64,000 bases of DNA from Bacteroidales bacterium (GCA_024685175.1 JAIKWD010000012.1:1-64000); one strand, 5' to 3'. Counted from the stretch's first letter, positions 16,605-25,714 are shown. Notes: generated from the letters alone by a model not told the origin. Numbers and translations: made by a program.

Positions 16605-18139
16605 ACCTTCGACGTCGGATGTTTTACCATCCTAAACCCTTTTCGTATCAATCGGTTAACATCTTCCGATATATTCCATTTATATACCGCGAACATACCA
16701 ATTCCCAGCAGTACCACCGTCCGGACAACCCCTTCTAAAATGGCTGCATATATGGTCTTGACCGGCAAAGACATCATCCAAGGAGTCAAGGTGCGCGCCC
16801 ATAGCACATTCAGGCCAAACAAAGCCATCACTATCACCAGTGACTTGAGTTGTCCCCACGAGAAAATGGAGATGTTCAGTTTCCATTTCACCAAAGCCAA
16901 CAAGAAAAGGAAATAAATAAGATACGATCCGAAATTGGCAAAAGCCGAACCGTTCATTCCGTATGTAGGAATCAACCAAATATTCAACAAAATGGCGGAC
17001 ACGGTGAGCAACACAGTGAAAGCCAACGTCATATAATAGTACTTGGAGTAGGAAAGCGGACTGATACCTGGGCTGAACGCTGAATTTGTAAGACGGGCCA
17101 AACCCAGAATGAAGATGACGCTTTTACCTGTTTCATAATCCTCACCGTTCTTTAAAATCATAAAGAGCAAATCAACATTGATCCAAATGATGAAAAAGAT
17201 GAAGAGGCTGGATAGGAAAAGATGCAGGGACACATTTTTGCACAAGCTTTCCGCGCGCTCCCAGTCTTGGTTCTTGACCGCCTCGGAAATTTGGGGGTTG
17301 GCTATGGCATTCAATGATCGATTAGGTATCTCTATGACGGTGGCTATATAATTGGCAATGGCATAGATACCAGTATAGGTCAAGCCCATCTTGGCACTGA
17401 CGAAAAACGAGCTGAGCAAAGGGGTGATAGTGCCGGCAATGGCAGCCAAAATCAAGAACAGAGTGTAGAAAAGAAAGTCCTTGGCCAAAGGTTTGGTAAT
17501 ATATTTCAAGTCCGGCTTTAGTGAAATCTTCTGCAACGTGAAAAGATAGATAATATCTATCAGGGCAGCTATAAAATAGGTGATGCAGAAACCGATCACC
17601 AGTCCATCTAGGGTGATGACGTGATATCCATAAAGCAAGTAACAGAGCAGGAGTCCCGAGCGCACTCCTACCTCACGCACAAACTTGGGCACCACGATGC
17701 GCATCAAAACATTGGCATTCGCTTCAAAGACCGATTGATATAGCATGAAAAGCCCCAAGGGTATCACAAACCTGAAATAGTTGACAAACAACGGCGATTT
17801 CTGGGAAAACATGCCGATGATGGGTTGTCTCAACAGCATAAAAACCAACCAAAACAACAAAAACCCAACAACAGGCACCACTAGAGTCCAGAAAAAGAAT
17901 CCATGGTTTTTGCCTTCCTCATCTTTGAAATAGGGAAAGAATCGGATAATGGAGGATGCCGTACCCAATTGGGCGAAACTGGAGAAAAGAACGGCAGCAT
18001 CTACCAATACGCGTGTCAGGCCCACCTCTTCTTGCGTCAAATAATGAGTAAGGACGAAAAAAGTGGTCACAAAGCCAATGGCCACGCCGAGATAGTTCAC
18101 CAGCGTTCCTTTAATGCTCTGCTTGATAATGACGCCCAT
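16601..18139 (-). CDS. Polysaccharide flippase (Wzx/MVF-like, MOP superfamily)
   Basis: This 512-residue protein has about 14 predicted membrane helices and the N-terminal pattern of polysaccharide exporters (IIKQSIKGTLVNYLGVAIGF). It probably flips a lipid-linked glycan across the inner membrane. It stands alone, convergent with xerD and away from the glycan operon at 45-57 kb, which has its own flippase. I chose the ATG at 18139, 26 bases after a TACTTTTG promoter element; a longer frame upstream reads through that promoter. Confidence 0.88.
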   Translation of the reverse strand: MGVIIKQSIKGTLVNYLGVAIGFVTTFFVLTHYLTQEEVGLTRVLVDAAVLFSSFAQLGTASSIIRFFPYFKDEEGKNHGFFFWTLVVPVVGFLLFWLVFMLLRQPIIGMFSQKSPLFVNYFRFVIPLGLFMLYQSVFEANANVLMRIVVPKFVREVGVRSGLLLCYLLYGYHVITLDGLVIGFCITYFIAALIDIIYLFTLQKISLKPDLKYITKPLAKDFLFYTLFLILAAIAGTITPLLSSFFVSAKMGLTYTGIYAIANYIATVIEIPNRSLNAIANPQISEAVKNQDWERAESLCKNVSLHLFLSSLFIFFIIWINVDLLFMILKNGEDYETGKSVIFILGLARLTNSAFSPGISPLSYSKYYYMTLAFTVLLTVSAILLNIWLIPTYGMNGSAFANFGSYLIYFLFLLALVKWKLNISIFSWGQLKSLVIVMALFGLNVLWARTLTPWMMSLPVKTIYAAILEGVVRTVVLLGIGMFAVYKWNISEDVNRLIRKGFRMVKHPTSKV

Positions 18140-18165
18140 CTGTTGCTTTTCATTTTTTTGAAATG

Positions 18166-18173
18166 CAAAAGTA
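18166..18173 (-). promoter_or_regulatory. Bacteroidetes -7 element (TACTTTTG) for the flippase gene
   Basis: The minus strand reads TACTTTTG, a match to TAnnTTTG, 26 bases before the start codon at 18139. Confidence 0.5.
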
Positions 18174-18183
18174 ATAAAAAGAC

Positions 18184-18211
18184 GTGAGATGTAAGAGGTA
18201 TGATATAAGAA
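18184..18211. repeat. Degenerate 7-bp tandem repeat in the intergenic spacer
   Basis: Four consecutive heptamers GTGAGAT, GTAAGAG, GTATGAT and ATAAGAA lie between the flippase and DUF4340 genes. The 7-base phase may continue less clearly to about 18260. The core resembles the repeat in the aroK linker. Confidence 0.45.
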
Positions 18212-18306
18212 TGCGATACTCAACGATCGATAATCGTCACTCAAATGTTCACTATCAACTTCTTTGCCCTTAAATCCCACTCCCTATATCCTATTCCCTA
18301 TTTTTG

Positions 18307-18314
18307 TATCTTTG
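18307..18314 (+). promoter_or_regulatory. Bacteroidetes -7 element (TATCTTTG) for the DUF4340-ribD-yigZ operon
   Basis: TATCTTTG, preceded by T-rich sequence, lies 20 bases before the ATG at 18335. Confidence 0.6.
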
Positions 18315-18334
18315 CACCCCAATATTTAGAAATA

Positions 18335-19417
18335 ATGAAAAAGAAACACATTTATCTGATTATCGCCGGTGTTCTATTCTTGTTATGCCTGGTGATTATT
18401 CTTTTCAAAACGGGCGTATTCAGCTCTACTAAGGGTAACTTGAAATCCGATCTGTTCGCAGTAAAGGACACCGCCAATGTCACTCGTGTTTTCATCGCCG
18501 ACATGAATGGAGAGCAGGTTCTGCTTAATCGTCGCGACGGAACATGGTATGTCAACGACTCTGTCCGCGCCCAGCCTGTCATGATAAAAGACTTACTTGG
18601 CGTAATCCGTAACGTGACACTTCAACAAGTCGTCGCTCAAACCGCCCAATCCAACATCAACAAAATGATGTCTGTGAATGCCATCAAAGTTGAAATCTAT
18701 CAAAATGCGCCGAAATTCACGCTCTTTGGTAAAAAGTTTTTTGAAAAGGAGCGTAAAGTGAAAACTTATTATATGGGCCCCGCCACTATGAATAATTTGG
18801 CCAACTTCGCCATTCTCGAAGGATACGATGAACCATACATCGTCTATATCCCTGGATTTAGAGGCTATATCACTCCGTTCTTTTCATTCAACCCCACTGA
18901 TTGGTACAACAAAGATCTTTTCAGCACAAAGATCACTAGAATCAAATCTTTGAAAGTCCAAGACTTTGATCACCCGGAAGAATCCTTCTTCGTCGAGAAA
19001 GCGGGTGCCCGTTTCTTCAATCTTTTTGACAGCCAACACCAACCTATCCTTGACTACGACACTGTAAAGTTATTGGATATGCTTTCAGGGTACCGCGACC
19101 TCAACTCGGAAATTTATGTCAACGACATGAATAAAGAGGCTCAAGATTCTATTTTAAGGTTCAACAAATTCAGGACTATTACTTTAATAGATGTCGACGG
19201 TAACGAGACTAGACTGGACATGTATCGCAAATTGACAGCAAGTGCTCAATATCTTGATGCCATTTTTGAGCAAGATGCGCCAAAGAATGATTTACCATAC
19301 AACAGAGACAACTTTTATGCAATCCTTAACGGGAACACCGATAATATGGTGCAATGCCAGTATTTCGGCTTTGACCGCCAGGTTCAGCCTCTATCCTACT
19401 TCCTGAAACAACGCTAG
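18335..19417 (+). CDS. DUF4340 domain-containing membrane-anchored protein
   Basis: This 360-residue protein has one N-terminal membrane anchor (residues about 5-24) and a periplasmic region typical of DUF4340 (NLKSDLFAVKDTANVTRVFIAD, then DGTWYVNDSVRAQP). Family members are linked to gliding or envelope functions in Bacteroidota, but no activity is established. The start at 18335 follows a strong promoter element; the frame extends upstream through that promoter and was rejected. ribD starts 7 bases downstream. Confidence 0.82.
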   Translation: MKKKHIYLIIAGVLFLLCLVIILFKTGVFSSTKGNLKSDLFAVKDTANVTRVFIADMNGEQVLLNRRDGTWYVNDSVRAQPVMIKDLLGVIRNVTLQQVVAQTAQSNINKMMSVNAIKVEIYQNAPKFTLFGKKFFEKERKVKTYYMGPATMNNLANFAILEGYDEPYIVYIPGFRGYITPFFSFNPTDWYNKDLFSTKITRIKSLKVQDFDHPEESFFVEKAGARFFNLFDSQHQPILDYDTVKLLDMLSGYRDLNSEIYVNDMNKEAQDSILRFNKFRTITLIDVDGNETRLDMYRKLTASAQYLDAIFEQDAPKNDLPYNRDNFYAILNGNTDNMVQCQYFGFDRQVQPLSYFLKQR

Positions 19418-19424
19418 TCGCTCT

Positions 19425-20393
19425 ATGACCGACGATGAAAGATACATGCATCGTTGCCTGCAATTGGCAGCCCTCGGGTTAGGGAAGGTTCAACCTAATC
19501 CGATGGTGGGTGCAGTCATTGTTCATGATGGCATCATCATAGGCGAGGGTTATCATCATCAATATGGGAAAGCTCACGCAGAAGTAAATGCAATTGCCGC
19601 TGTCAACAAGCCGGCCTTACTGAAAAAAGCCACAATATATGTCTCTCTTGAACCATGTTCACACTATGGCAAGACCCCTCCTTGTGCTGACGCCATCATT
19701 CGGCATGGCATTCCAAAGGTGGTAATAGGCACTGTCGACTGTAATGAAAAAGTATGCGGCAACGGCATTAGAAAGCTACAAGAGGCTGGAATAGAGGTGG
19801 TTCAAAATGTCTGCGAAGCTGAATGTCGTGAATTAAACCGACGCTTCTTTACCTATCATCAACGGCAACGCCCCTATATTATCCTCAAGTGGGCACAGAC
19901 TGCCGACGGCTATATGGACATTGACCGCAGCGGCAGCACCGAGATTCAAGACTATTGGATCACTAACCCCGCACTTAAGGTTATCGTACATAAATGGCGT
20001 AGCGAGGAAGATGCCATCCTCGTTGGATACAACACGATGGTCAACGACAAGCCGCAGCTTACCACAAGACTTTATCCGGGCAAAGATCCGAAACGTTTCG
20101 TGATGCAAAGGGGTAAGGAAATCGTGTCCGACCTTCCCTATACTCCCCTACCCGAGAATCTTGAAGATGCTATGCATATTCTATACGACCAAAAAATCCA
20201 GTCCATCATCGTGGAGGGCGGGAGAAAGACATTGGAAAGATTCATCCAAGCGGGTTTTTGGGACGAAGCACGAGTGTTGGTCGGCGCCCAACGTTGGGGC
20301 AAGGGCACCGTCGCCCCCACTCTACCCACTTTACCCGACAAGATTGAAACTATCGACGACAATAAGATTATTTATGTTCGAAGACACCTATAA
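19425..20393 (+). CDS. ribD: Bifunctional riboflavin biosynthesis deaminase/reductase RibD
   Basis: This 322-residue enzyme has the N-terminal zinc deaminase (H51 and E53 in HAEVNAI, C78 and C87 in EPCSHYGKTPPC) and the C-terminal reductase (about 150-322, with LKWAQTADGYMD and IIVEGG). It carries out two successive steps of riboflavin synthesis: deamination, then side-chain reduction of the pyrimidine intermediate. It overlaps the yigZ start by 20 bases. No FMN riboswitch was seen upstream. Confidence 0.95.
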   Translation: MTDDERYMHRCLQLAALGLGKVQPNPMVGAVIVHDGIIIGEGYHHQYGKAHAEVNAIAAVNKPALLKKATIYVSLEPCSHYGKTPPCADAIIRHGIPKVVIGTVDCNEKVCGNGIRKLQEAGIEVVQNVCEAECRELNRRFFTYHQRQRPYIILKWAQTADGYMDIDRSGSTEIQDYWITNPALKVIVHKWRSEEDAILVGYNTMVNDKPQLTTRLYPGKDPKRFVMQRGKEIVSDLPYTPLPENLEDAMHILYDQKIQSIIVEGGRKTLERFIQAGFWDEARVLVGAQRWGKGTVAPTLPTLPDKIETIDDNKIIYVRRHL

Positions 20394-20973
20394 GACCATA
20401 GCAGCGCCGTCGACTGGCAGTTACAGCGAGAAGCGGAGCAAGTTCCTCGCCTACGCCTTCCCCGTGAAGACGGAAGCGGAGGTCAAGGCGCGGCTGACCG
20501 AAATACAAAAAAAACACAACGACGCCCGTCACCACTGCTATGCCTATATCCTCGGCCCGTTCAAGGACGCGTATAGGATGAATGACAACGGCGAGCCATC
20601 CGGCACTGCGGGCAGACCCATCCACGGCCAACTGATGTCCAAGGACCTGACCGACACGCTTGTCATCGTGGTGCGCTATTTCGGCGGTATCAAACTAGGT
20701 GTCAGCGGTTTGCAAAACGCCTACAAGATTGCTGCCAAGGAAGCGCTTGAGGCCGCTAACATCGTTGAAAAGACCATTGACGAAACCTACGAGGTAACCT
20801 TCGAGTATCTACAGATGAACAACGTAATGCAACTGATGAAGGATCCTTTCGTGACCATCCTCGACCAGCAAAGCGACCTCAACTGCACCATCCGGTTTTC
20901 CGTGCGCAGGCGCGAGGCCGATCGTATAGTCACGGCCTTGAAAAAGGTGGGTGAAGTGAAATTCTGTTTCTAG
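20374..20973 (+). CDS. YigZ/IMPACT family protein
   Basis: This 199-residue protein has the UPF0029/IMPACT N-terminal domain (KRSKFLAYAFPV, then DARHHCYAY and NGEPSGTAGRPI) followed by VVVRYFGGIKLGVSGL and a ferredoxin-like C-terminal domain. The family is linked to translation regulation, but the bacterial role is not settled. I chose the ATG at 20374, giving the normal family start; a longer frame in this register is only a shadow of ribD. Its stop shares a CTAG with the convergent lptC stop. Confidence 0.92.
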   Translation: MFEDTYKTIAAPSTGSYSEKRSKFLAYAFPVKTEAEVKARLTEIQKKHNDARHHCYAYILGPFKDAYRMNDNGEPSGTAGRPIHGQLMSKDLTDTLVIVVRYFGGIKLGVSGLQNAYKIAAKEALEAANIVEKTIDETYEVTFEYLQMNNVMQLMKDPFVTILDQQSDLNCTIRFSVRRREADRIVTALKKVGEVKFCF

Positions 20974-21551
20974 AAGTCCGTACCTACCATCTCGCCATGC
21001 GGATGGATGATGGTGTATTTGGTGAAACGCTCGTCGGCTTGGAATCCATCGCCGTAATTAACTGAGCCATCTGCTTTCTTCTGTTTCACGGTAACGTTGG
21101 AATAGATGCTCCGCGTACGCTGGTCCCAAATAATCTCTTCCGTTTCCAAAGTATCCTGCTTGATGAAATCCACGATCACCACATTATGGCTGGCCCTGTA
21201 CATCGCATTGTTGATGTTGCAGGCATAGTCGGCGGTAAGTCGGGCTTGCGGCTGGCCATAATCGGTATAGGATGTGGCTATTATGCCCTTTGGACAGTCC
21301 GTATAGTTTGAATCACCTCGATAACTATTGAACACTGGTGCATTGACGATAAAGCTCACCACACCGGAGTCGCTGACAGTAAGCACCATATTCTCCGCCG
21401 ACTCATCTGGAAATTTACCGTTGAACTCCAGCAATTGCGAATTCTTATCCTTGTTGTTACAAGCAACAAAAAACATCATAAGGCACAAGGCCATTATGAT
21501 GTTTTTTGCGATGAAATGAATGTTACCTTTATACATGTGAGATATCAGCAC
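20970..21551 (-). CDS. lptC: LPS export periplasmic protein LptC, lipoprotein-like
   Basis: This 193-residue protein has a hydrophobic start ending in a lipobox-like FFVAC and an LptC-like beta region (LEFNGKFPDESAENMVLTVSD, then QPQARLTADYA). LptC receives LPS from LptB2FG and passes it to LptA. It follows the TPR gene by 3 bases, in a coaX-barrel-TPR-lptC order I know from other Bacteroidota. An alternative ATG at 21536 would give a tighter signal peptide. Confidence 0.8.
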   Translation of the reverse strand: MLISHMYKGNIHFIAKNIIMALCLMMFFVACNNKDKNSQLLEFNGKFPDESAENMVLTVSDSGVVSFIVNAPVFNSYRGDSNYTDCPKGIIATSYTDYGQPQARLTADYACNINNAMYRASHNVVIVDFIKQDTLETEEIIWDQRTRSIYSNVTVKQKKADGSVNYGDGFQADERFTKYTIIHPHGEMVGTDF

Positions 21552-21554
21552 GGA

Positions 21555-23024
21555 TTATCTCACTGTAGTATTTTCTTGGATCCAGCAACCAACATGGTAG
21601 GAGGAACCAGAGCTCAGACCACGTTTGAAGAGGTCTTCCTTGCTGGGGAATCTCAGTCTGGCACGTTGAGCGTTAGCTCTATCGGCGCAGCTCGGGTCAA
21701 CGGCAACAGCCTTGGCATACTTGTCTGCTGCGGCCCATTGGCAAGCCATCGGGATATCGTCGCCAGAGCATCTGCCTACAGAATTAGCATAGAGGTCGCC
21801 AATGAGGATATAGGCTTTGCCCATGTTAGGTTTTGCCTTCAAGGCGGCGTAAGCAGCGTTACGTGCTTCGGCGTAGGAGCCCTTGGTTTGACAAGCCACG
21901 GCCAGCATGTAGTTGGCATCAGCTTTCTGTTCGTTGGTCTCGCTCAAAGAGACAGCCTCTTCGAAGTAACGGATGGCAGCATCGATCTCTGCGTTGTCCT
22001 TATCGGTTACAAAACTACGCAAGGAGAGATTACCCATATGGTATGCAGAAGTTCTGGTAGGATTAGCTCTGTGAAGGATCTCCAATGCATCCTTAAATAC
22101 AGGGCTGGTCAAGCATTCGCCTTTAGCCATTGTCATGACGATCTTGTTGACAGCTGAGATATCATCCTTGCTATTAGCCAGTTTGACGGAATAGAGTTCT
22201 TCCAAGACGTCGCAAGAAGCATACGGGGTAACTGCATTTTCAATTTTGGCCAACGTTCTGCGGTAGTTCTCAACCAGTTTCATCTGGCGAGTAGTGTCAG
22301 CAGCAGGTTTCTTACAAAGTTCGACCAAGTAATTCGTGTCAATCTTGCCATTATTATACAAGTCATACAAGCTGTCTATCACGGCCACTTGCTTTTCGTA
22401 TTTCACCAAAGAGTTGTTGATGGAAACATCCAGATAGTCGGTTGCACGACCGTAGGCCTCGATTACGACACTTGTGTCTTTGGTGGCCTTCGTGATACTT
22501 TCAGAGAGTTGGAAATATTTGTCCCAGATAGCGGGCTGAGTATTTTCTTTCTCCATTTCCACGGATTGTTCAAACCATCCTTCCACTTCCTTGATCTGGT
22601 CAAGATTCATAGACTTTGAACGATACAATAATGTGTTGTATGCTTTAAAGCCAAGGCAATAACCCTTGCTAAACTTTTCAGGGAAATACAAGTTGCGGAT
22701 CTCATAAGAATAGATGAGCGTGTCAATCAGATGTTCTCTTTTCAGGGAGTCATTTTCAGCTTTAATGAGACCGTTAAACATATTTTGGGCATTTGTATAA
22801 ATGCCATCCCAACAGCATGGGCAGTTTGCAATGAGGTAACGCCAAGCTTCGTACGCATCTGCGTAGCTCTTGCTCTTGTAAAACATGTTGAAGTTTGTAA
22901 TCTGCTCCAAGCATTTCAAGGAGTCTTCCTCGTTTGCGCCATATTTAAACGGGCAATTGCTGTTCTGGGCCATCAAAAAAGTGCCAGATAACAATAACAG
23001 GGTTGCGATGAATAACTTTTTCAT
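21555..23024 (-). CDS. Secreted tetratricopeptide-repeat protein
   Basis: This 489-residue protein has a signal peptide (MKKLFIATLLLLSGTFLMAQ) and helical repeats with TPR spacing, clearest at about 330-460 (IDAAIRYFEEAVSLSETNEQ; ADKYAKAVAVDPSCADRA). It has an unusual CPCCWDG cluster near residue 70. It sits between an outer-membrane barrel gene and lptC, so a periplasmic scaffold role in envelope assembly is plausible but unproven. Confidence 0.82.
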   Translation of the reverse strand: MKKLFIATLLLLSGTFLMAQNSNCPFKYGANEEDSLKCLEQITNFNMFYKSKSYADAYEAWRYLIANCPCCWDGIYTNAQNMFNGLIKAENDSLKREHLIDTLIYSYEIRNLYFPEKFSKGYCLGFKAYNTLLYRSKSMNLDQIKEVEGWFEQSVEMEKENTQPAIWDKYFQLSESITKATKDTSVVIEAYGRATDYLDVSINNSLVKYEKQVAVIDSLYDLYNNGKIDTNYLVELCKKPAADTTRQMKLVENYRRTLAKIENAVTPYASCDVLEELYSVKLANSKDDISAVNKIVMTMAKGECLTSPVFKDALEILHRANPTRTSAYHMGNLSLRSFVTDKDNAEIDAAIRYFEEAVSLSETNEQKADANYMLAVACQTKGSYAEARNAAYAALKAKPNMGKAYILIGDLYANSVGRCSGDDIPMACQWAAADKYAKAVAVDPSCADRANAQRARLRFPSKEDLFKRGLSSGSSYHVGCWIQENTTVR

Positions 23025-23056
23025 TTTCTTGTATTGTTTTTAGAGTTTATATCTAT

Positions 23057-24337
23057 TTAGTCTATTTTCATTCTTTGATACCATTTCTCCTGCAAGGTAA
23101 AGTTGAAGGTGAACTTAAAGTAGTTTTGTCTGACCAAATTGTTAATGAGCGTTCCCATTTTTCCGTATTCGAACACGAGGTTAATAGATGAGTGAGTATT
23201 GAAGGTCGTTAACGGAAAACCTACGCCCAAGCAGACTCCAAATTCGTCAATAGGTTTAGAGCGGAGCAAAATTTCCCCTGAGGAATATTTGGCTCCCAAT
23301 CGGAAGGTCATTCTCTTGAAAAACTTATTGGAAAGAGGGTCTGGAATGTATTGAGCGCCAAGAGAAGCGGTAAATGAGTTCTGTAAGGAGTCCCCATGGC
23401 CAAAAAACTGATATTTTTCCCAATTATTCCAGGTCAAATCAGCAGCTATGATTAACTTATCCTTGTATGTATAGCTCAACCCTCCGCCAATCGACTGAGG
23501 AATATAGAGATTACCTCGTTTTTTATCGTTGTAATAAACAGTGTCATAAGTAGTCACTGCACTATAGGTACCTTCGTAGTAGTTGATCATCAGTTTTTCT
23601 TTCGCCCAGATATATGCTGTATTACTGTATACGACACCTAGACCAATCTGGTGATTTTCCTTGAATTTAAACAAATACTGGATGCCACCTGTGAGATGTA
23701 TGCCGTCTATGTGGTACGAATCGTTGATATAGGAGTTATAAAAGTTCTCGGCTTCAAAGGAAGTGTTGCGGGTTTGGTATATCGTGCCGAACAGATATGA
23801 AGCGTTAAGTCCGACGGAAAGACCCTTACAAATCTTAAAAGCATTACCCCAATACAATTGGTTAATACCACCCTTTGCAAAATAGGAATAGTCAATATCG
23901 CCGATAGTCGGATTATGGGCGGTATTCTCTATATCATAGCCGACCGTGCTAAACGGAACAATACCTACACTAGTACGCCAATGTCTTGTAACGGGGAGGC
24001 CGATAGCCAAATAGCCTGGAGCCGCTATAGAGTTATTTGCAATATGGTTTCCAGAGGCAATAGTGGAAACATTAATGGAAGCGGCGGCGTCAGCGACAAA
24101 CGACAAAGAATCGAACGCCGCATAGGAGGCTGGATTACGGAAATTGATAAAATACGGGTTCTGTATCGCATACGAGGTGCCTCCCATACCGTCCAAGATG
24201 CCGTTGGAGCACTTATTGACCAACCCAACGCCAAAGCCGGAATATGGGTTACTGATCTCGTTTTGTGCATAGGCACACAACGACCCAATCAGCAACACCA
24301 TAGCAAGAAAAAAATTGTTGATTTTTTTATGCAACAT
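23057..24337 (-). CDS. FadL-like outer-membrane beta-barrel protein
   Basis: This 426-residue protein has a signal peptide (residues 1-24, ending CAYAQ) and an N-terminal NPYSGFGVGLVNKCSNGILDGMGG followed by NPASYAAFDSLSF, typical of FadL/OmpP1-like Bacteroidota barrels. The rest is alternating beta strands. It lies in the coaX-lptC cluster and overlaps the coaX end by 11 bases. A promoter element inside the coaX 3' end may also express it separately. Confidence 0.8.
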   Translation of the reverse strand: MLHKKINNFFLAMVLLIGSLCAYAQNEISNPYSGFGVGLVNKCSNGILDGMGGTSYAIQNPYFINFRNPASYAAFDSLSFVADAAASINVSTIASGNHIANNSIAAPGYLAIGLPVTRHWRTSVGIVPFSTVGYDIENTAHNPTIGDIDYSYFAKGGINQLYWGNAFKICKGLSVGLNASYLFGTIYQTRNTSFEAENFYNSYINDSYHIDGIHLTGGIQYLFKFKENHQIGLGVVYSNTAYIWAKEKLMINYYEGTYSAVTTYDTVYYNDKKRGNLYIPQSIGGGLSYTYKDKLIIAADLTWNNWEKYQFFGHGDSLQNSFTASLGAQYIPDPLSNKFFKRMTFRLGAKYSSGEILLRSKPIDEFGVCLGVGFPLTTFNTHSSINLVFEYGKMGTLINNLVRQNYFKFTFNFTLQEKWYQRMKID

Positions 24338-25052
24338 TGAACCTTAAGATTTTATACAATCCCAATAGTACCAGTTTTGGGGCGGCAAATATACGATTTT
24401 TTATGTAATTAGCGAGAAAATCGGTATCACCACCCGTCAGGAAGACCTCAACATGGGGATAACGTGTTTGGTAGTGCTGGATAATGCCGTCTATTTCGCA
24501 AGCCATCCCGCGGATGACACCAGAAAGGATGGAATTTTGTGTTGAGTCACCTGTGAAGAAATTGAGTTCTTGGGGTTCGAGCAGGGGCAGGCGAGCCGTG
24601 TGTTCATGTAATGATTGGAAACGCATCCGCATCCCTGGTGCTATGGAGCCACCTAGATACTCGCCTTGGACAGTCACAAAATCCGTTACCAAGCACGTTC
24701 CTGTTTGGATGGCAAGAACATCGTGGTCGGGACACAATGCATGGGCGCCTACGGCACATGCAATACGGTCTGTCCCTAACGTTTGTGGCGTTTCGTAATG
24801 TAAAGCCATCGGTAGTTTGGTGTCTGGGACAAGTTTCAGCAAGTTGGTTTTCTGCTCCAGAAGAGCTACCATAGGGGCATTTGCGGCGCCCACCGAAGAT
24901 ATGATGGCTGCGCCAATAGGATACTCGTTAAACAAGGGTTCTATTTCAGAACAAGTCAATATGTCATGTTGAATATAGTTCAACATTTCGTCTTTCTCGT
25001 TGTAGATTGCGGCTTTCTGAGTGGTGTTTCCTATGTCGATCACTAAATACAT
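24327..25052 (-). CDS. coaX: Type III pantothenate kinase
   Basis: This 241-residue protein has the ASKHA fold motifs of CoaX: DIGNTTQKAA with D6, and TLGTDRIACA with the likely catalytic base D95. It phosphorylates pantothenate, the first step of CoA synthesis. The second phosphate motif reads AIQTGTCLVTD, where most relatives have Asp-x-Gly-Thr; residue 116 is Gln (codon CAA). Activity is still likely but this substitution deserves a check. It is first in the cluster with the barrel, TPR and lptC genes. Confidence 0.9.
   Translation of the reverse strand: MYLVIDIGNTTQKAAIYNEKDEMLNYIQHDILTCSEIEPLFNEYPIGAAIISSVGAANAPMVALLEQKTNLLKLVPDTKLPMALHYETPQTLGTDRIACAVGAHALCPDHDVLAIQTGTCLVTDFVTVQGEYLGGSIAPGMRMRFQSLHEHTARLPLLEPQELNFFTGDSTQNSILSGVIRGMACEIDGIIQHYQTRYPHVEVFLTGGDTDFLANYIKNRIFAAPKLVLLGLYKILRFNVA
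24386..24393 (-). promoter_or_regulatory. Possible internal promoter element (TATATTTG) inside coaX
   Basis: The minus strand reads TATATTTG within the last 70 bases of coaX, 48 bases before the start of the barrel gene. It could give that gene and its followers independent expression. It is a single short motif. Confidence 0.35.
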
Positions 25053-25107
25053 ACTGGTCTAACGATTATTTACTATTTTTATTTTTTGTGCAATGGGGCG
25101 GTTTTGC

Positions 25108-25115
25108 TATTTTTG
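25108..25115 (+). promoter_or_regulatory. Bacteroidetes -7 element (TATTTTTG) for mntP
   Basis: TATTTTTG lies 41 bases before the mntP ATG. The predicted leader of about 35 bases is too short for a manganese (yybP-ykoY) riboswitch. Confidence 0.55.
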
Positions 25116-25135
25116 TAGCCTCGTTTTTTATCCTG

Positions 25136-25143
25136 CAAAAGTA
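25136..25143 (-). promoter_or_regulatory. Bacteroidetes -7 element (TACTTTTG) for coaX
   Basis: The minus strand reads TACTTTTG 83 bases before coaX. It lies between the mntP -7 element and the mntP ATG, so the two divergent transcripts would overlap at their 5' ends. Confidence 0.45.
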
Positions 25144-25156
25144 TAAAAATTAAGAT

Positions 25157-25714
25157 ATGGGTTTCTTCTCCTTGTTGCTTTTGGCATTGAGTTTGGCCAT
25201 GGACTGTTTTGCCGTCAGTTGTTCCGCTGGCGTAACACAACCTAATCTGAAAACACGCAACATCCTGTTTTTCGCATTCTGTTTTGGTTTTTTCCAGGCT
25301 TTGATGCCCTTGTTAGGTTGGCTGGGTGGTGAGCTGATCGTTGGGTATCTTGGCCGTTTTACCAATTGGGTTGCCTTCGCCATCCTGGCCTTTATCGGCG
25401 GAAAGATGATTTACGAAGGAATCTTCCTCAAAGATGAGGAATCCAAGATCGACATGACCAAGTTCAGTATGGTTATGTTGCTCTCCATTGCCACAAGCAT
25501 AGATGCGTTAGCGGTAGGGTTCAGTTTCTCCATGATGGAAGATGTCCGAATCGGCCTTGCATTGACGCTCATAGGTATTGTCTCCTTTGTCTTCTCACTG
25601 GTTGGATACCATTTGACCCGTCACCTTCGCAAGCACATAAAAGCGCACGTAGCCGAAATCATCGGCGGCGTGATTTTGGTTGGCCTTGGTATTAAGATTT
25701 TGCTCAAACTCTAG
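25157..25714 (+). CDS. mntP: Manganese efflux pump MntP
   Basis: This 185-residue protein has six predicted membrane helices and the two conserved acidic repeats of MntP (ALSLAMDCFAVS near residue 14 and TSIDALAVGFSF near 115). It exports Mn2+ across the inner membrane. It is a single gene, divergent from coaX. Its stop shares the CTAG at 25711-25714 with the convergent lipoprotein gene. Confidence 0.92.
   Translation: MGFFSLLLLALSLAMDCFAVSCSAGVTQPNLKTRNILFFAFCFGFFQALMPLLGWLGGELIVGYLGRFTNWVAFAILAFIGGKMIYEGIFLKDEESKIDMTKFSMVMLLSIATSIDALAVGFSFSMMEDVRIGLALTLIGIVSFVFSLVGYHLTRHLRKHIKAHVAEIIGGVILVGLGIKILLKL

Noticed and set aside
18245..18334. Longer N-terminus for the DUF4340 protein
   Set aside because: The extension would run through the TATCTTTG promoter element and add residues without signal-peptide character; the ATG at 18335 gives a normal membrane anchor.
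25116..25156. Manganese riboswitch in the mntP leader
   Set aside because: The predicted leader is about 35 bases, too short for the yybP-ykoY fold, and no matching motif is visible.
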